NCBI RefSeq assembly: GCF_032335695.1
Contig: NZ_JACTOJ010000012.1
Coordinates: forward strand, 1-64,000
DNA length: 64,000 bases
Reading direction: 5' to 3'
From: JACTOJ01 sp032335695
GTDB lineage: Bacteria > Bacillota > Clostridia > Clostridiales > Clostridiaceae
Each line of letters opens with the position of its first letter. The stretch's first letter is position 1. The notes beneath the pieces are model-generated. The model searched no databases. It saw nothing but the letters and a program-made list of their open reading frames with translations, and was not told the origin of the DNA. Position numbers and translations under genes: made by a program. Shown here in pieces: positions 8,462 to 18,300 of the stretch.

Positions 8462-9200
8462 AAGCTAATTTAGCCTTTAGTATTTGCTTTTCATCCATAT
8501 TAGTTTTTGGCTTAGGCTCTCTAAGCTTTTCAAAATCAAAGTACCGCTTTGCAGCAACATTAGCACTATTTTGTATGGCGAATCTATCGAAGGAAAAATT
8601 TAATACGTCTTGGTTTTCCTCATCCTGATATAATATTCCATCTGCGAAACCTTTCTTTAATGCAGTATTAGCTGACATGTAGGTTTCATCATCCATCATA
8701 GCGCTGATTTTATTCCTAGACATATTAGTCTTAGCCTGATATGCATTAATCAATGAAAGCTTAACTTCATCTAATACATCTGCCTGCTTTCTCATATCGC
8801 TTGCATATCCTTGAACTGCCGAAAGTGGATTATGAATCATCATAATAGCTACTGGTGACATCAATATTTCATCCCCAGCCATGGCAATTACAGAAGCTGC
8901 AGACATAGCCTTACCATCAATCTTAACCGTCACTTTCCCACTGTGTTCTTTCAACGAATTATAAATACCTGCAGCTGCAAAAACATCTCCACCATAGCTA
9001 TCAATCCAAACAGTAATATCTTTATTACTATACTGATTTAGCTCTTCTTTAAAAGCATTAGGAGAAGTTGCGTTTATTCCAAACCATTCATATATCCATG
9101 CATCATCATCACTTATTATGTCACCTTCAATATGAAGCTCTATGTTCTCTGGTAAATCATCTGTAGCAGCGTTTTTTATAAACCTCCAAAACTTAGACAT
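8445..9200 (-). CDS. Head maturation (prohead) protease, ClpP-like
   Basis: A 251-residue serine protease of the ClpP/S14 phage group. Visible motifs include VWIDSYGGDVFAAAGIYNSL, the nucleophile region KAMSAASVIAMAGD (Ser near residue 102) and the histidine region MMIHNPLSAVQG (His near 126). It trims the scaffold part from capsid subunits during maturation. The start ATG overlaps the portal stop by one base. Order (portal, protease, capsid) is the standard HK97 module. Confidence 0.92.
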   Translation of the reverse strand: MSKFWRFIKNAATDDLPENIELHIEGDIISDDDAWIYEWFGINATSPNAFKEELNQYSNKDITVWIDSYGGDVFAAAGIYNSLKEHSGKVTVKIDGKAMSAASVIAMAGDEILMSPVAIMMIHNPLSAVQGYASDMRKQADVLDEVKLSLINAYQAKTNMSRNKISAMMDDETYMSANTALKKGFADGILYQDEENQDVLNFSFDRFAIQNSANVAAKRYFDFEKLREPKPKTNMDEKQILKAKLALELEL

Positions 9201-10465
9201 TAATTATCACCTCCATTGTTATTGTAAGCAGCTCCCACCCTTGTAAGAGGAATATAGTTTCCATTAACTATTAATTGGTCTCCACCCTCTTTGGGAGGAT
9301 CTTCCTCCATAGCTCTGCATTCATTAGGTGTTTTTATACCATTTTGAATAGCTGTGGCATATGCCTCAAATCTTGTTTTAGGATCACCACGCATAATAAC
9401 ATCAGCATTAAATTTTACGTAGTATCCGTTTTGTATCTCACTATTAAGAAAACACTTATACACAATTTCCTGCTCATACATGGTTAAAGTAGCCATAAGA
9501 GAATCTGTGTAAAACTCTCTATTTGCTTCGCTTGTACTTGCATAGGAGGACTTCTCCATCTCATTTAACTGATGAAGCTTTATACCATAAGCTGCAGATA
9601 TCTGCTGAGCTGTCAATTTAGTATTTTCTATGAATTGGGCATCTGTAAGTTTTAATGCTAAGGGCTGATATTGATAGCCTATAGGTAACAAACTTATTCT
9701 GTTAGCATTTTTTAACCCGCTGGACATCTGTTCAAACTTCTCTATGAAGTTTTGTTCTGCCTGTGGACTTAAATCTCCCACATAATTAACTATTCCAGCG
9801 CTTTGCATGCCGTTTTTAAAGCTGTTATTTAAGAATTTTTCAGCTGCTTTGGCGTTTTCTATGCTGTTTTTTAGCATTTCTATAGGACTTAAGCCCACAA
9901 TACCATCCGTCGTAACTCCCTTAAAATGCATTACATCAGTGCTTTGAAGCTTGTATTGATGTCCTAAATTGTCCGTATAGATATACCAAATAGAATTTTT
10001 GCTGCTTAAAAGTCCCACATCATCAACCCAAATCTCCATTTGTTCAGGATTTAACGGATAAAATCCTTTTATCTTACCTGCACCTTTTACTCCTATTGGT
10101 ATAAAATCAATCCACACATAGCTATTTCCATGTATGTTTCTAAGTGTCTCAACACATTTCCAAAAATCGAAGGCTGACATATAGGGATTCGGTCTTAGCT
10201 TAAAAAGAGGATATAAATAATGATCTGTAGCTTTCTTTATACCGCTGCTGTCTTGATATATTTTTAGCGGCAGCTTTCCAAGTGTTTCACTTAGAATCTT
10301 TATACATATATAAACCACAACTTCCTTAAGTGCGTTCTTTCCTTTTATTTTTAATTCATCTGTAGTAACACCTAAATAGGACATTAAAGTATCAAACTCA
10401 GTTGACCAATCACCGCCGCTGACAGTCTGATTTCTTATTCTTCTGGCTGAATTTCTAAATATCAA
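9200..10465 (-). CDS. Phage portal protein (HK97 family)
   Basis: A 421-residue portal protein with family hallmarks: an N-terminal ALKEVVVYICIKILSETLGKLPL helix, LFKLRPNPYMSAFDFWK, ADVIMRGDPKTRFEAYATAI and the C-terminal PNECRAMEEDPPKEGGDQL. Twelve copies form the ring through which DNA enters and leaves the capsid and that docks the terminase. It sits between the small membrane protein gene and the protease. Length and motifs are normal. Confidence 0.93.
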   Translation of the reverse strand: MIFRNSARRIRNQTVSGGDWSTEFDTLMSYLGVTTDELKIKGKNALKEVVVYICIKILSETLGKLPLKIYQDSSGIKKATDHYLYPLFKLRPNPYMSAFDFWKCVETLRNIHGNSYVWIDFIPIGVKGAGKIKGFYPLNPEQMEIWVDDVGLLSSKNSIWYIYTDNLGHQYKLQSTDVMHFKGVTTDGIVGLSPIEMLKNSIENAKAAEKFLNNSFKNGMQSAGIVNYVGDLSPQAEQNFIEKFEQMSSGLKNANRISLLPIGYQYQPLALKLTDAQFIENTKLTAQQISAAYGIKLHQLNEMEKSSYASTSEANREFYTDSLMATLTMYEQEIVYKCFLNSEIQNGYYVKFNADVIMRGDPKTRFEAYATAIQNGIKTPNECRAMEEDPPKEGGDQLIVNGNYIPLTRVGAAYNNNGGDN

Positions 10466-10470
10466 TTATC

Positions 10471-10662
10471 TCACCTCTTCTCTGGTGGATTAATGCTTAA
10501 ATATATACCTAGAGCCAAAAGAATAAATCCCATGCAATAAAAGCCTGCTATTTTTGACAATAAAAAAGTGGCATTAACTATCAAAATTAATCCACTCAAA
10601 ATTAAAATATCTTCTATATACTTTTTCATGAATATCACTAGCATAGTAATTGCTTTTTTCAA
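10471..10662 (-). CDS. Small membrane protein of the packaging module, unknown
   Basis: A 63-residue protein with two hydrophobic stretches (about residues 17-34 and 38-57: ILILSGLILIVNATFLLSKI and YCMGFILLALGIYLSI) and a short charged tail NPPEKR. It lies tightly between terminase large subunit (12-base gap) and portal (5-base gap). Similar tiny membrane proteins occur at this spot in related siphoviruses but have no known role; a function in lysis or superinfection would be a guess. Confidence 0.55.
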   Translation of the reverse strand: MKKAITMLVIFMKKYIEDILILSGLILIVNATFLLSKIAGFYCMGFILLALGIYLSINPPEKR

Positions 10663-10674
10663 GCTATCCTCCTC

Positions 10675-12447
10675 CTAACTCCATAATTTATTTAAGTATT
10701 CATCCCCAGCATACTTGCTAACGTCAACCGATTTATTATTTAACTCACTTATAAACATTTCATGAGAAAAAATAGCACTAGCCACTGGATCTATCCTTTT
10801 AAACTTACCTTTTTTAGATAGCTTTATCTCTCCAAAGCTGTTTTTATCCACTTCACAGTTATTCAAAGACCAAGTAAAAAGCTTGTTTCCATCGTGAACT
10901 ATCCTTTGAACCTTTAATAAATCTCTAAAGCTTACTGTAGCATTGTCTAACTTGGCACAACTTTGAGGAACCTTAACACATTCCCAGCCTCGCTTTTCCA
11001 TCTCTGCAATGAAAAAATTAGCATAATGCTGATCATATCCAAGCTTTCCACGTTTTAAATTGTACTTTTCTACAATGGACTCAATATAATTCACCATTTC
11101 CATGTAATCTATGATTAAGCCATCATTAGCAGTTGTTTTTGTGAGCCAGCCTCTTCTAATCCATAAATCATAAGGCACATTATCTGTCTTACTTTTTTCT
11201 GAGACAACAGCTTCTGGTATATAACTGTGACTAAACACTGCATATTTCAAAACATCATTGTCCATGAAGTCAAATTCAAAGGTATTGGAAGTCAAATCTC
11301 CTGTCTTTGATAAGTCAGCCCCTACATTGCAGGTTCTTCCCCTAAAGTCTTCAAGGCTTATATCTCTTCTGCATTTCTTCCAGTATTCAATATCTACATA
11401 TTTGTTTTCGCCTGCAGCAACATATATATTGCAATTCTTAGTTAAAAAATCTATTTTTTTCTTTTCATTGCTGGAGTCTTTAGCAAGTACCATTAATTCC
11501 TTGATACTTTCAATTCCCTCCTTATAAGTTGCTGCTACTGGGTTTGCTTTTATCCAATTTTTTTCATCATAAGGATTATCCTCTTTTTCAAGTTCACAAA
11601 TCATAACGAAATATCTGTCATTGTCTATAATGCCATCAAGTATACTGCAGCAGTCTTGATATTCATAATAACATGGAGTTTCTTCATAATCCTCTCCAGC
11701 TGTTGTTATGATAACCAACAGAGGTTCCTGCCTTGAAATCATACCAGATTTCATAACATCATACATTCTGCTATCTCTGTGTGCATGATATTCGTCTACT
11801 ATAGCCATCTGAGGGTTTTTACCATCTCCTGTTTTTCCTGCTTTTTGAGATAGATGTTTTATAAAGCTATTGCTTTTTTTATGTCTTATTTCCTTTTGCA
11901 CTATCTTAAATCGCTTTTTCAAAGGCTTACTAAGCATAAGATTGACTTCATCAAATACAATCTTTGCCTGCTCTCTTTCAACTCCTAAAGTATATATTTC
12001 CGCTGCATTATGACCTTTTGCTCCACATTCATAAGCTGCCATTCCTGCTTCAAGCTGGCTTTTACTATTCTTTCTACCTACCTGAATAAATGCAAATCTG
12101 AACCGCCTATAATCTGAATCCTTGCACTTCCATGCCTCAATATTGCATACCACAAACTTTTGCCAGTTATTTAGCTCTATAGGTTTCCCTTCCAGTGGTC
12201 CCTTACTGTGTTTGCAATAAGAGTACCATTTTACAATCCTCTGAGCCTCTTCTTCATCCCAATAATAGTTCCAACTATCTAACTCCATTTTTTCTAAATC
12301 CTTAAGAAATCTTTCACAAGCTTGTTTATGCCTTTTGCAAGCTAATATTCTCCCTTTAATAACTTCATTTGAGTATTCTATTAGCTCTTCCAATACTGTG
12401 CTATACATCCCCGAAATCATCTTCAAAGTTTCTTTCATCTTCATCAA
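10675..12447 (-). CDS. Terminase large subunit
   Basis: A 590-residue packaging motor. The N-terminal ATPase part shows PIELNNWQKFVVCNIEAWK, an adenine-binding/Walker region around FAFIQVGRKNSKSQLEAG, and Walker B PQMAIVDEYHAH. The C-terminal nuclease part has NVGADLSKTGDLTSN and acidic residues around LIIDYME. The frame begins 47 bases inside the small subunit gene; a start at the internal ATG (about 12408, MYSTVLEEL) is also possible. It cuts concatemers and pumps DNA into proheads through the portal. Confidence 0.93.
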   Translation of the reverse strand: MMKMKETLKMISGMYSTVLEELIEYSNEVIKGRILACKRHKQACERFLKDLEKMELDSWNYYWDEEEAQRIVKWYSYCKHSKGPLEGKPIELNNWQKFVVCNIEAWKCKDSDYRRFRFAFIQVGRKNSKSQLEAGMAAYECGAKGHNAAEIYTLGVEREQAKIVFDEVNLMLSKPLKKRFKIVQKEIRHKKSNSFIKHLSQKAGKTGDGKNPQMAIVDEYHAHRDSRMYDVMKSGMISRQEPLLVIITTAGEDYEETPCYYEYQDCCSILDGIIDNDRYFVMICELEKEDNPYDEKNWIKANPVAATYKEGIESIKELMVLAKDSSNEKKKIDFLTKNCNIYVAAGENKYVDIEYWKKCRRDISLEDFRGRTCNVGADLSKTGDLTSNTFEFDFMDNDVLKYAVFSHSYIPEAVVSEKSKTDNVPYDLWIRRGWLTKTTANDGLIIDYMEMVNYIESIVEKYNLKRGKLGYDQHYANFFIAEMEKRGWECVKVPQSCAKLDNATVSFRDLLKVQRIVHDGNKLFTWSLNNCEVDKNSFGEIKLSKKGKFKRIDPVASAIFSHEMFISELNNKSVDVSKYAGDEYLNKLWS

Positions 12448-12907
12448 GCTCAGGGGAGTTCTGTTGTACTATCTTTAAGCGAGATGCAGGAGATAATCCA
12501 AAGTTAGCAGAAAACTTATTAAATACTTCTGCATATTTTAATTGTGTTCTCACTAAAGGATTTTCTACTTCAGTAAATCCTGACTTTGTAGTTTGCTTAG
12601 TTTTAAGCATTTCAGTATGAAGTGCCATGGTACAGCGTATATATTTATCCATGGCATCTGATGTTATTGCTAAGCCATAAACATCAACATTAACAAGAAT
12701 ATTAAGGGCTTCAAGTTCCTTGACAATATCCTTAAATATTCTCTTGCCAACTTTTCCAAGCCAAGTTGGTGGTCTAATTCTATCACTATTCAATTTTTCG
12801 AGCTGCTTTTCTTGGTCTTGCCTTTTTTCAATTTCATCTTTAGTTAAATGGCTTTTGTTTCCAGCCTCTAAAATTGTTTTAACTGACATGGCTTTTCTTC
12901 CTGCCAA
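12401..12907 (-). CDS. Terminase small subunit (P27 family)
   Basis: A 168-residue DNA-recognition subunit: basic N-terminus MAGRKAMSVKTILEAGNKSH, then RPPTWLGKVGKRIFKDIVKELEALNILVNVD and LKYAEVFNKFSANFGLSPASRLKIV, the P27-type pattern. It recognises the packaging site and recruits the large subunit. It overlaps the large subunit frame by 47 bases. The AT-poor stretch just upstream is the natural place for its cos target. Confidence 0.85.
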   Translation of the reverse strand: MAGRKAMSVKTILEAGNKSHLTKDEIEKRQDQEKQLEKLNSDRIRPPTWLGKVGKRIFKDIVKELEALNILVNVDVYGLAITSDAMDKYIRCTMALHTEMLKTKQTTKSGFTEVENPLVRTQLKYAEVFNKFSANFGLSPASRLKIVQQNSPELDEDERNFEDDFGDV

Positions 12908-12949
12908 ACATCATCCCTCCTTTAAAAATTACTCATTTTCCTCAAAAAC

Positions 12950-13025
12950 CGAAAAAAGCTTGTACGGCTGAGGGCTTGCGACCTGCGTCGCTTGCTCTAA
13001 ACTTTTTGATACCCCCTACCCCTAA
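12950..13025. other. Candidate cos packaging site region
   Basis: Between the HNH nuclease and small terminase genes lies a locally GC-rich stretch in otherwise AT-rich DNA. It contains a perfect inverted repeat GCGAC-CTGC-GTCGC and a C-rich run (TACCCCCTACCCCTAAG type, about 13007-13025). HNH-cos-TerS order is known for cos phages of Gram-positive hosts. The exact cut cannot be seen. Confidence 0.4.
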
Positions 13026-13034
13026 GTCAAGTAT

Positions 13035-13520
13035 TCATGAGCTTTCATGTGAATCACCCCTTTCAAAATTGTTCCACCTATTTATTAATTTTCTTAGTGT
13101 TGACTGCGTTTTTTCCTTATCAAATTCATACAATTTATGTACCTTTTCATGAACAGAATTGCATAGTGGAATAATGTTGTAAATATTCAGTCTGAAATCC
13201 CAATCATCTTTAACTGGAATTATATGGTGGTCAACATCTGCTGGAATAATTATTCCATTTATAAAGTAAGACCACAAACATATACCTTTATATTTTTGCT
13301 TTATAAATCTTTTTAACTGTATCCATTCTTTGGAAGAATAGAATACTTGATATTTTTTATCGGTACGTTTGGATTTATAAATCCTATGTCTTTCTTTTTG
13401 GTTTTCATCTGCTGACCTTTTATGCTGCTCACAGTAGATTTCATTGCCCTTAATTATTTGATGACAACCGTTAAAATTGCATATGTTTTTAGGCACTTCA
13501 ACACCCCTCAAAAAAGTCAC
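13035..13520 (-). CDS. HNH endonuclease of the packaging module
   Basis: A 161-residue protein with two zinc-type cysteine pairs near the N-terminus (CNFNGC, YCEQH) and an HNH core: VDHHIIPV, then NIIPLCNSVHEKVHKL. HNH proteins beside terminase assist specific cos cleavage with the terminase in HK97-like phages. It is next to the candidate cos site and the P27 small subunit, which supports a packaging role over a homing nuclease role. Confidence 0.85.
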   Translation of the reverse strand: MTFLRGVEVPKNICNFNGCHQIIKGNEIYCEQHKRSADENQKERHRIYKSKRTDKKYQVFYSSKEWIQLKRFIKQKYKGICLWSYFINGIIIPADVDHHIIPVKDDWDFRLNIYNIIPLCNSVHEKVHKLYEFDKEKTQSTLRKLINRWNNFERGDSHESS

Positions 13521-13666
13521 GTATTTTACTTAATACATAAACTGTTAAACTCATTAAAAACCTCGCCATAAGGCTTTAAAACTAAATCACAGGCATATTA
13601 AAACCCTGTTTGAAATTATTAGTTTTACATACCCTCAATATGTTAAATTTATAGGCTAAAAAAAAG

Positions 13667-14215
13667 CTATAGAAAGCTCAAACCTTCTATACTATCATCA
13701 ATGGCTTTTTGTTCAATTCCTATATACCTTAGCGTTATTTCTGGTTTACTGTGGTTAAAAATCTTCTGCAGTAGTACCACATCTTTATACTGCATATAGT
13801 GATGATATCCAAAACTTTTTCTTAAGGAGTGGCAGCCTAACTCTTCAAGACCAAACATTCCACCTATTTCTTTTATAATTTGATAAGCTCTTTGCCTTGT
13901 TATAGGTTTATTTATTCCTTCTCTGCTGCATATCAAATATTCATAGGATTCTTTATCTTTACAATATTGTCTTAGATATAAACCTAGCTCCTTATTTATC
14001 AGAAAGTGCTTAGACTTTCCTGTCTTTTGTTCTTGAATATCTATCCTCTTTTTATTTCTAACATCTCTAACCTTTAGGTCTAATATGTCAGAAATTCTTA
14101 AGCCAGTATGAAAGCCCAGCATAAGCATTATGAAATCTCTCTCATTATCTTTTCTTGCATAGGCTAAAATACTGGCTATCTCTTTTTTATCTCTAATGGG
14201 TTCCACATAATTCAT
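13667..14215 (-). CDS. Minimal tyrosine recombinase in the late region
   Basis: A 182-residue phage-integrase-family catalytic domain without the usual N-terminal SAM-like DNA-binding domain. Motifs are LGFHTGLRISDILDLK (catalytic Arg near residue 40), CHSLRKSFGYH (His-x-x-Arg box) and FNHSKPEITLRYIGIE (His and nucleophile Tyr). It is distinct from the full-length integrase at 26.5-27.7 kb. Similar short recombinases lie just upstream of terminase in many clostridial phages; their role (dimer or concatemer resolution, or late gene control) is not established. It overlaps the next upstream gene by 4 bases. Confidence 0.8.
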   Translation of the reverse strand: MNYVEPIRDKKEIASILAYARKDNERDFIMLMLGFHTGLRISDILDLKVRDVRNKKRIDIQEQKTGKSKHFLINKELGLYLRQYCKDKESYEYLICSREGINKPITRQRAYQIIKEIGGMFGLEELGCHSLRKSFGYHHYMQYKDVVLLQKIFNHSKPEITLRYIGIEQKAIDDSIEGLSFL

Positions 14216-14418
14216 TTATGCTTCACCTGCCTTAAAGCTCCCTTTTGCCTTTTGTACGAGCTGTGCTGCATACATCCTTTAATGCCTTCAAAAGCATTAA
14301 GTCTAAAGTCCAGCTCTTCACAGTTACCAGCATGGATGCACTTATTTTTCAAAGTACAAATGCATGCTATCTCATGATTTTCCCACCTTGTCCTAAAAGT
14401 ACATCTCATGCTTTTCAC
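14212..14418 (-). CDS. Small cysteine-rich phage protein, unknown
   Basis: A 68-residue basic protein with cysteines at MRC, ACIC, NKC, NC and GC, suggesting a small zinc-binding fold (ENHEIACICTLKNKCIHAGNC). It lies between the Dam-type methylase and the short recombinase; its last 4 bases overlap the recombinase start. Many phages have such short zinc proteins here. No function can be assigned. Confidence 0.5.
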   Translation of the reverse strand: MKSMRCTFRTRWENHEIACICTLKNKCIHAGNCEELDFRLNAFEGIKGCMQHSSYKRQKGALRQVKHK

Positions 14419-14420
14419 CT

Positions 14421-15176
14421 CTAATAGTTTGTAATGATAAGTTCACCATAATTCTTTCTTGCTTTAGCTTCCCTAGATATGGAGTAGTTTACTTCTACTT
14501 CTTTTATATTAAAGTCCTTATACCACTCTTTTACCTGTGGATGATTATTAATAGTTAAGAGGAACTTTCCCTCAATATTTTTAAGCTTATCTAATAATAT
14601 TAGATGCTGCTCTTCTCCAAAATCATTCCCATAACCTGCAGTTTCAAAATATGGTGGATCGCAAAAGAAAAAAGTATGACTTCTATCATACTTTTCAAAT
14701 AGCTTTTCAAAACTTAAATTTTCAACATAGGTGTTTCTGAGTCTTTCCTTTAGCTCATTAAGCACACCCTTATAAAATATTTGTGGCGAAGGCATTCCAG
14801 TAGTTCCATACCCATAATTGCCACCTTTTCCTGCAAAACTTTGAGTTATTAAATATAGAAATCTAACTGCTCTGTTTATCTCAGTAAGCTGCTCTAAACT
14901 AGCGTTTTTATATTCTTCAAAGATATCTCTTCCTGAGAATTCATATTCAAGCATCCTCTCTATTTCAGGAGCATGATATTTTATCATTCTAAATAAGTTA
15001 ATAAGTTCCTTATCAATATCATTAATAACTTCTACCTTGCTTGGCTCTTTTCCAAAATACACCCATCCAGCTCCAAAGAACATTTCCACATAACAGGTAT
15101 GCTCTGGTATCATTTCAATTATGGTTTTTCTTAACTTGCTTTTGCCTCCCATTCTTGGTATTGGCGGTTTTAACAT
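14421..15176 (-). CDS. dam: Phage DNA adenine methylase (Dam-type, class alpha)
   Basis: A 251-residue D12-class N6-adenine methyltransferase. It shows the N-terminal PRMGGKSKLRK and the AdoMet-binding EMFFGAGWVYFGKEPS, NDIDKELINLF, and the catalytic FFCDPPYFE (DPPY near residue 172). The start ATG 15176 is chosen because AAGGAGATGT lies just upstream, and it gives the family's N-terminus; an upstream in-frame start is less likely. It could protect phage DNA from host restriction or adjust packaging or transcription. The target is probably a short adenine-containing site, but cannot be read from sequence. Confidence 0.9.
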   Translation of the reverse strand: MLKPPIPRMGGKSKLRKTIIEMIPEHTCYVEMFFGAGWVYFGKEPSKVEVINDIDKELINLFRMIKYHAPEIERMLEYEFSGRDIFEEYKNASLEQLTEINRAVRFLYLITQSFAGKGGNYGYGTTGMPSPQIFYKGVLNELKERLRNTYVENLSFEKLFEKYDRSHTFFFCDPPYFETAGYGNDFGEEQHLILLDKLKNIEGKFLLTINNHPQVKEWYKDFNIKEVEVNYSISREAKARKNYGELIITNY

Positions 15177-15240
15177 ATATACATCTCCTTGCTTATTTAT
15201 TGGGTTAAGAGTTGCACACACCGTTAAAACTGAAAAAATA

Positions 15241-15266
15241 AAAAGGACTTACTCAAAAGCCCTTTT
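15241..15266 (-). terminator. Intrinsic terminator of the HD-Hsp90 gene
   Basis: On the minus strand AAAAGGgCTT and AAGtCCTTTT form a stem with a short loop, followed by TATTTTTTC. It lies 73 bases past the stop of the 1,045-residue gene, so that gene appears to be a separately terminated cargo unit. Confidence 0.6.
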
Positions 15267-15338
15267 ACTTCATGATAGTATTATATTAATTTTATTTCTT
15301 AAAAACAGTACAATTTTATAACATTTATATTACATTTT

Positions 15339-18300
15339 CTATTCATTATGTAGAGATTTATTAGCTCTGCGATAAATATATTTAGTTAACTCAATGTATT
15401 TTTCCTTTATATTCTTTTTATTTATCTCTACATCCTTCAAATCATTACTTTCTCTCTGTGATAATATATAGTTGACTATTTCTGCAAACTCTTCTTTATT
15501 TGTAATATAATTTATAAAATCATACTCACTTGGTTTATTATTAATTAAAAATTCTATATCTTCTTGGTTTACTGGTGAAATTATTTTATCTAATTTTTCA
15601 GTATAATTTTTACCAAGAGTTTTTATGTTTCCAATTTGATTTGTATGTTTTATTTTTAAACAGTTATATTCTTCTATTGCAGGAATAGCACTTCTAATAT
15701 TTCTAGAAGTTATCAAATATAATAAAATATTATATTTTGTGTAATCTCTGTAGGTAACCTTTTCTACATAATTTGGCGAAAATGAATAAAAAATATAATT
15801 TTCCCCATTAGCTGGCAAATAACTCATTATCTTAATATTATAATTATGATATAAAATTCTTGGTAAAAACCCATCAAAAATTACACCATTTTTAGGAAAC
15901 TCTCCATTTTTATCAAGATTTTCACATATAGCTTTTTTGACGGTATCATCGTTAACATAAATAAAAATCTCTCTGCTGAAACTAGGCATATATATCAAAT
16001 AATTTTCTATCTCTTTTATTATATCTTTTTCTGCAATATCATTTATTTTATATTTATCGCCATCTTTACAATATACTCTGTATAAAATATTATCACACTT
16101 ATCTTCTATATTTAAATTTTTATAATTAATATTATATTGTTTAAACAAACTTATTATAGTTAAGTAATCTATATCTTTATAATCTAGTAAATCATGATTC
16201 TCAATCATTTCATTATATAATTTAATTAATGAAAACTTAATTAAATTATTTAAATAATCATTCAATGAATCAATATAATTTTCTCTAATGTTTTCCCTGC
16301 TTATTGTTAACATATCTTTTGCTGCTAAACCCCATATATGCCATTCCATCTTCAAAAAATTTTTATTTAGTCTTCGAGAATTATTCCCCACAATAATACC
16401 TTTATAATATAATAAAACTGGCTCTGAAAACCTTAATTCTCTATCTTTTATGGATGGAAAAACTATTTTTATTAATGATACCGTTTCTCTATCATAAATT
16501 AGACAGTGAGGAAATTTATTTAATTTATTATCATATATAAATTTATATCTATAATTTCCTTCCTGTGCACTATCTTTAAATTCATAATACATACTTGTGC
16601 AACAATCGCTATGATATATTTCCTTATCTTGGCTCATTACAGAAATCGGTATTATTCCATTATCTTTATTATATATATTTTCTATATACTTAACTATATT
16701 ATCAATTCTAAAATCTATCCTTCTTTTAAATGGATCACTATCTTCTGTTATATACTTGTATGATTTTTCAACATTAGTAGTTTTCTTTTGCTGATCAAAC
16801 TGAATTCTTATCTGAGTTCCTCTAGGCATGTTCAATTTCTTCTCAACAGCTGATATATATCCATTTTGCCTACCTGATATAATCCTAATTTCCTTACATT
16901 CTTCTCCATCTGATTTGGTCAAAATTTGAATTTCATTACAAACTGAAAATGCTGATTGCATGCCTATACCAAATGTGCCCGTTGGTTTTAGCCACAATGG
17001 AATATCATAAAATGTTTCCTCCAAATCATTTCTTTTATCCCAACTAACAGCCACATTAGTAATTGATTTTAATCTTTTTTTACTTATCCCAGTCCCTCTA
17101 TCCCGTATAATAAATTCAATTAAATCATACTTATCACTTTCATCATCAATTTTTACTTCCTTTATATTTACATCAATAATTATTTTATAATTTTTTAAAA
17201 TTGCCTCATCAACTTCATATGGAGCTAACTCCTGATTTATTTTATCATCTTTTATCCAATTGCTGTATTGACCATTTTTTAAGTCATTCCACAATTGTAT
17301 TTTTGATGCATCTATTGCATTTTGTATGTATTCTCTTATAAAAGCTAACTTATTATGATATATATTAGTCCCTTCTAAAATTTCAAATGCATCCTTTTGA
17401 GCAATTTCAAATTTTAGATTTATATTTTCATTTATATCTTTTTTATGATTCCATAATACGTCCAACTTACCAATCCTAGGTGGAACCTTATTAAAATTTG
17501 CTGGAACTATTTGAGTCCAATTTATAGAAATATTTTCAACCTCATTTTTTATCCAAGTAAACCAATCCCTTGTTTGCCTGTAGACTTCTTCATCACTGCA
17601 ATCTGCTACAGCCTCAATGACTTCTGGGGTAACTAGTATATGTTTTATTGATTTATGTTTTATTCTATGAGTTTCGGATAATTCAGGAAGTTTTCCAAAT
17701 ACTTTTGAAACAAATGGATTAAATCTGCCATCATCAATATCTAGTAAATCCCCTAGTCTTAACATGCTCGCTATTAATCTAGGATGAATAATGTCATTTC
17801 CTATGCCATTTGTAGAATAATTTAGTTCTAAAACATCTTTAAACTCCTTTGCATGAAGTAAAGATATTTCACCAGCTAAATTAAACAATCTTTCTGGAAT
17901 TAATCCATTATGAGATATGTCTAAGTCCCAATTCTGCATATTATTAATCCATTCATTACTTAACTGAGCATGTTTTTTTCTAAAATATTCTGATATTATT
18001 TGAACAACATAATTTCTTATTTTTACAGGCCAGCACTTATCACTTTCCTTTAGTTCTTCTATATTTTCATTTAATGTTAATATATAATTTGCTGCTTCTG
18101 CCAAATTTATATTGCTGCCATCTGATTTTAAATTATATAGATATTTTTGAAATTCAGCACTACACCACTCAGTTTCAATATAAGTGTTTTGTAACAACAT
18201 TCCGAAATCATGAAGATATGCAACTTGAAGCATCAGCCATGTTTCTGTAGGCCCAAGTTGAGATATGCCATATTCTCCAAGTACCATCTCTATTTTATTA

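Noticed and set aside
13521..13666. Possible gene or RNA in the gap before the HNH gene
   Set aside because: No open frame, promoter or stable stem stands out; only weak AT-rich sequence.
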